A stretch of DNA of 64,000 nt from Lumbricus rubellus. Taxonomy: Eukaryota > Annelida > Clitellata > Crassiclitellata > Lumbricidae. Numbering within the stretch: the first letter of the stretch is position 1; every line of letters starts with the position of its first letter. Under the pieces are notes generated by a model, which saw only the letters and a list, made by a program, of their open reading frames with translations, was not told the DNA's origin and ran no database searches. Shown piece by piece: positions 63,231 to 64,000 of the stretch. Made by a program: the position numbers and the translations under genes. Location: contig OX243825.1 in assembly GCA_945859605.1 (NCBI GenBank), forward strand, positions 16,434,348 to 16,498,347, given 5' to 3'.

Positions 63231-64000
63231 TGTGTAAAAGGGGGAGGAAGGGTTTATATGGCTTTAGCTGCGCGGCACAAAATGGCATAATGCCCATAAT
63301 AGACAAAGCGAGCGTTCGCAAATGATGAGTATATAGGCCTACATTAAACAATAGTGCTATATATTTCGCATTCGACAAATAATAAATTGTTGAGACGACA
63401 TCCAATGTGTTTCACGATGTATTGTCCTCGTCTTCTTTCCATGATGACCCACTTCTTCCATCCTTCTGCTTTCCATCCATCCACCTTCGTTCCTTCCGAC
63501 ATATTTGCTCTTCCTCTTCCGCTCTCCGTGGATGGATAATTTGGATGTTCCTCTGCATGACGTGTCGATGTACATTGTATATGCGCTCCAGGGTATTTGT
63601 ATCTCTGCTAATCAGTTCGTCTGTATGTGTGTATATATCTTGGAATGCGTTGTATCGCCTTCGCGTTGTCGACATACATGTATATTTGTATATTTGCCGT
63701 TCCTGGAAAAACCTCTTTCTCTTCCTCTTCACTCTCCGCGTCCACTTCCTTTTCACTTCGGTGTTCTGTTGCAACTCATAACACCGGAAGTATATGCACA
63801 TGCATGCATATACAACACATATACTTATTCAATTTTACATATACGAATACACATATATACACACACATATGCAATTATGCATATGCATATACATATACAT
63901 ATGCATATACAATTATACATAGACATTAGACATACATATACATATTAATAATAATGATATTATACATAGGTTTGCTTGGCTGACTGATTCACTGATTGAT
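63231..64000. other. No gene seen; simple repeats at the right edge
   Basis: CATA/ATAC and tatgca words from 63790 to 63940. Frames on both strands at 63400-63800 lack domains. Confidence 0.5.

Overview
The window reads as animal nuclear DNA. Genes are split into short exons by long introns with GT-AG borders, microsatellites are dense, and tRNA-headed SINEs, CR1/L2-type LINEs, a Ty3/Gypsy LTR element and many hAT-like DNA transposons fill most of the space. The decanucleotide ataggcctac and its variants recur throughout. Together with the L2-like LINEs this suggests a marine invertebrate, perhaps an echinoderm; that placement is an inference, not something the sequence proves.

Two cellular genes can be supported. 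The clearer is on the + strand at 38558-45960: seven exons, with three very short ones of 35, 20 and 40 nt, that splice in frame into a 144-residue protein of the UPF0047/YjbQ family (secondary thiamine-phosphate synthase-type). Its introns hold a Harbinger-like MITE, a hAT MITE, a SINE and L2 remnants. The second is a tentative minus-strand gene (22285 down to 13408) whose four candidate exons share splice phase 1 and encode a Ser-, Glu- and Ala-rich protein that I do not recognise. A possible first exon with a strong donor lies at 57863-57973 (+).

Layout: 1-13 kb is mostly simple repeats with two SINE families and a 747-bp hAT MITE (5220-5966). 13.4-22.3 kb carries the tentative minus-strand gene among further repeats. 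22.9-27.7 kb is a three-level nest: a TIR element inserted in (CA)n, containing a 5'-truncated CR1-like LINE, which contains a hAT whose internally deleted ORF joins a BED zinc finger to the dimerisation domain. 28.7-36.4 kb is a Gypsy retrotransposon on the minus strand with two 1147-bp LTRs that look identical; it has an uninterrupted gag-protease-(deleted pol)-integrase-tail ORF and a separate zinc-finger ORF. 37.1-38.3 kb is another hAT-like element with a nested SINE. 38.6-46.1 kb is the UPF0047 gene. 48.5-50.3 kb is an L2-like LINE with a 13-bp target duplication. 51-64 kb is mainly pyrimidine-rich, minisatellite and microsatellite DNA, a CpG-rich patch at 59.9-60.2 kb and a 499-bp hAT MITE (61015-61513).

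The SINEs and L2-like LINEs share a 3' hairpin (GCGCCTCT...AGAGGCGC followed by TATAA), which explains the many short tails scattered through the window. No rRNA, functional tRNA, CRISPR array or prokaryotic feature was seen.
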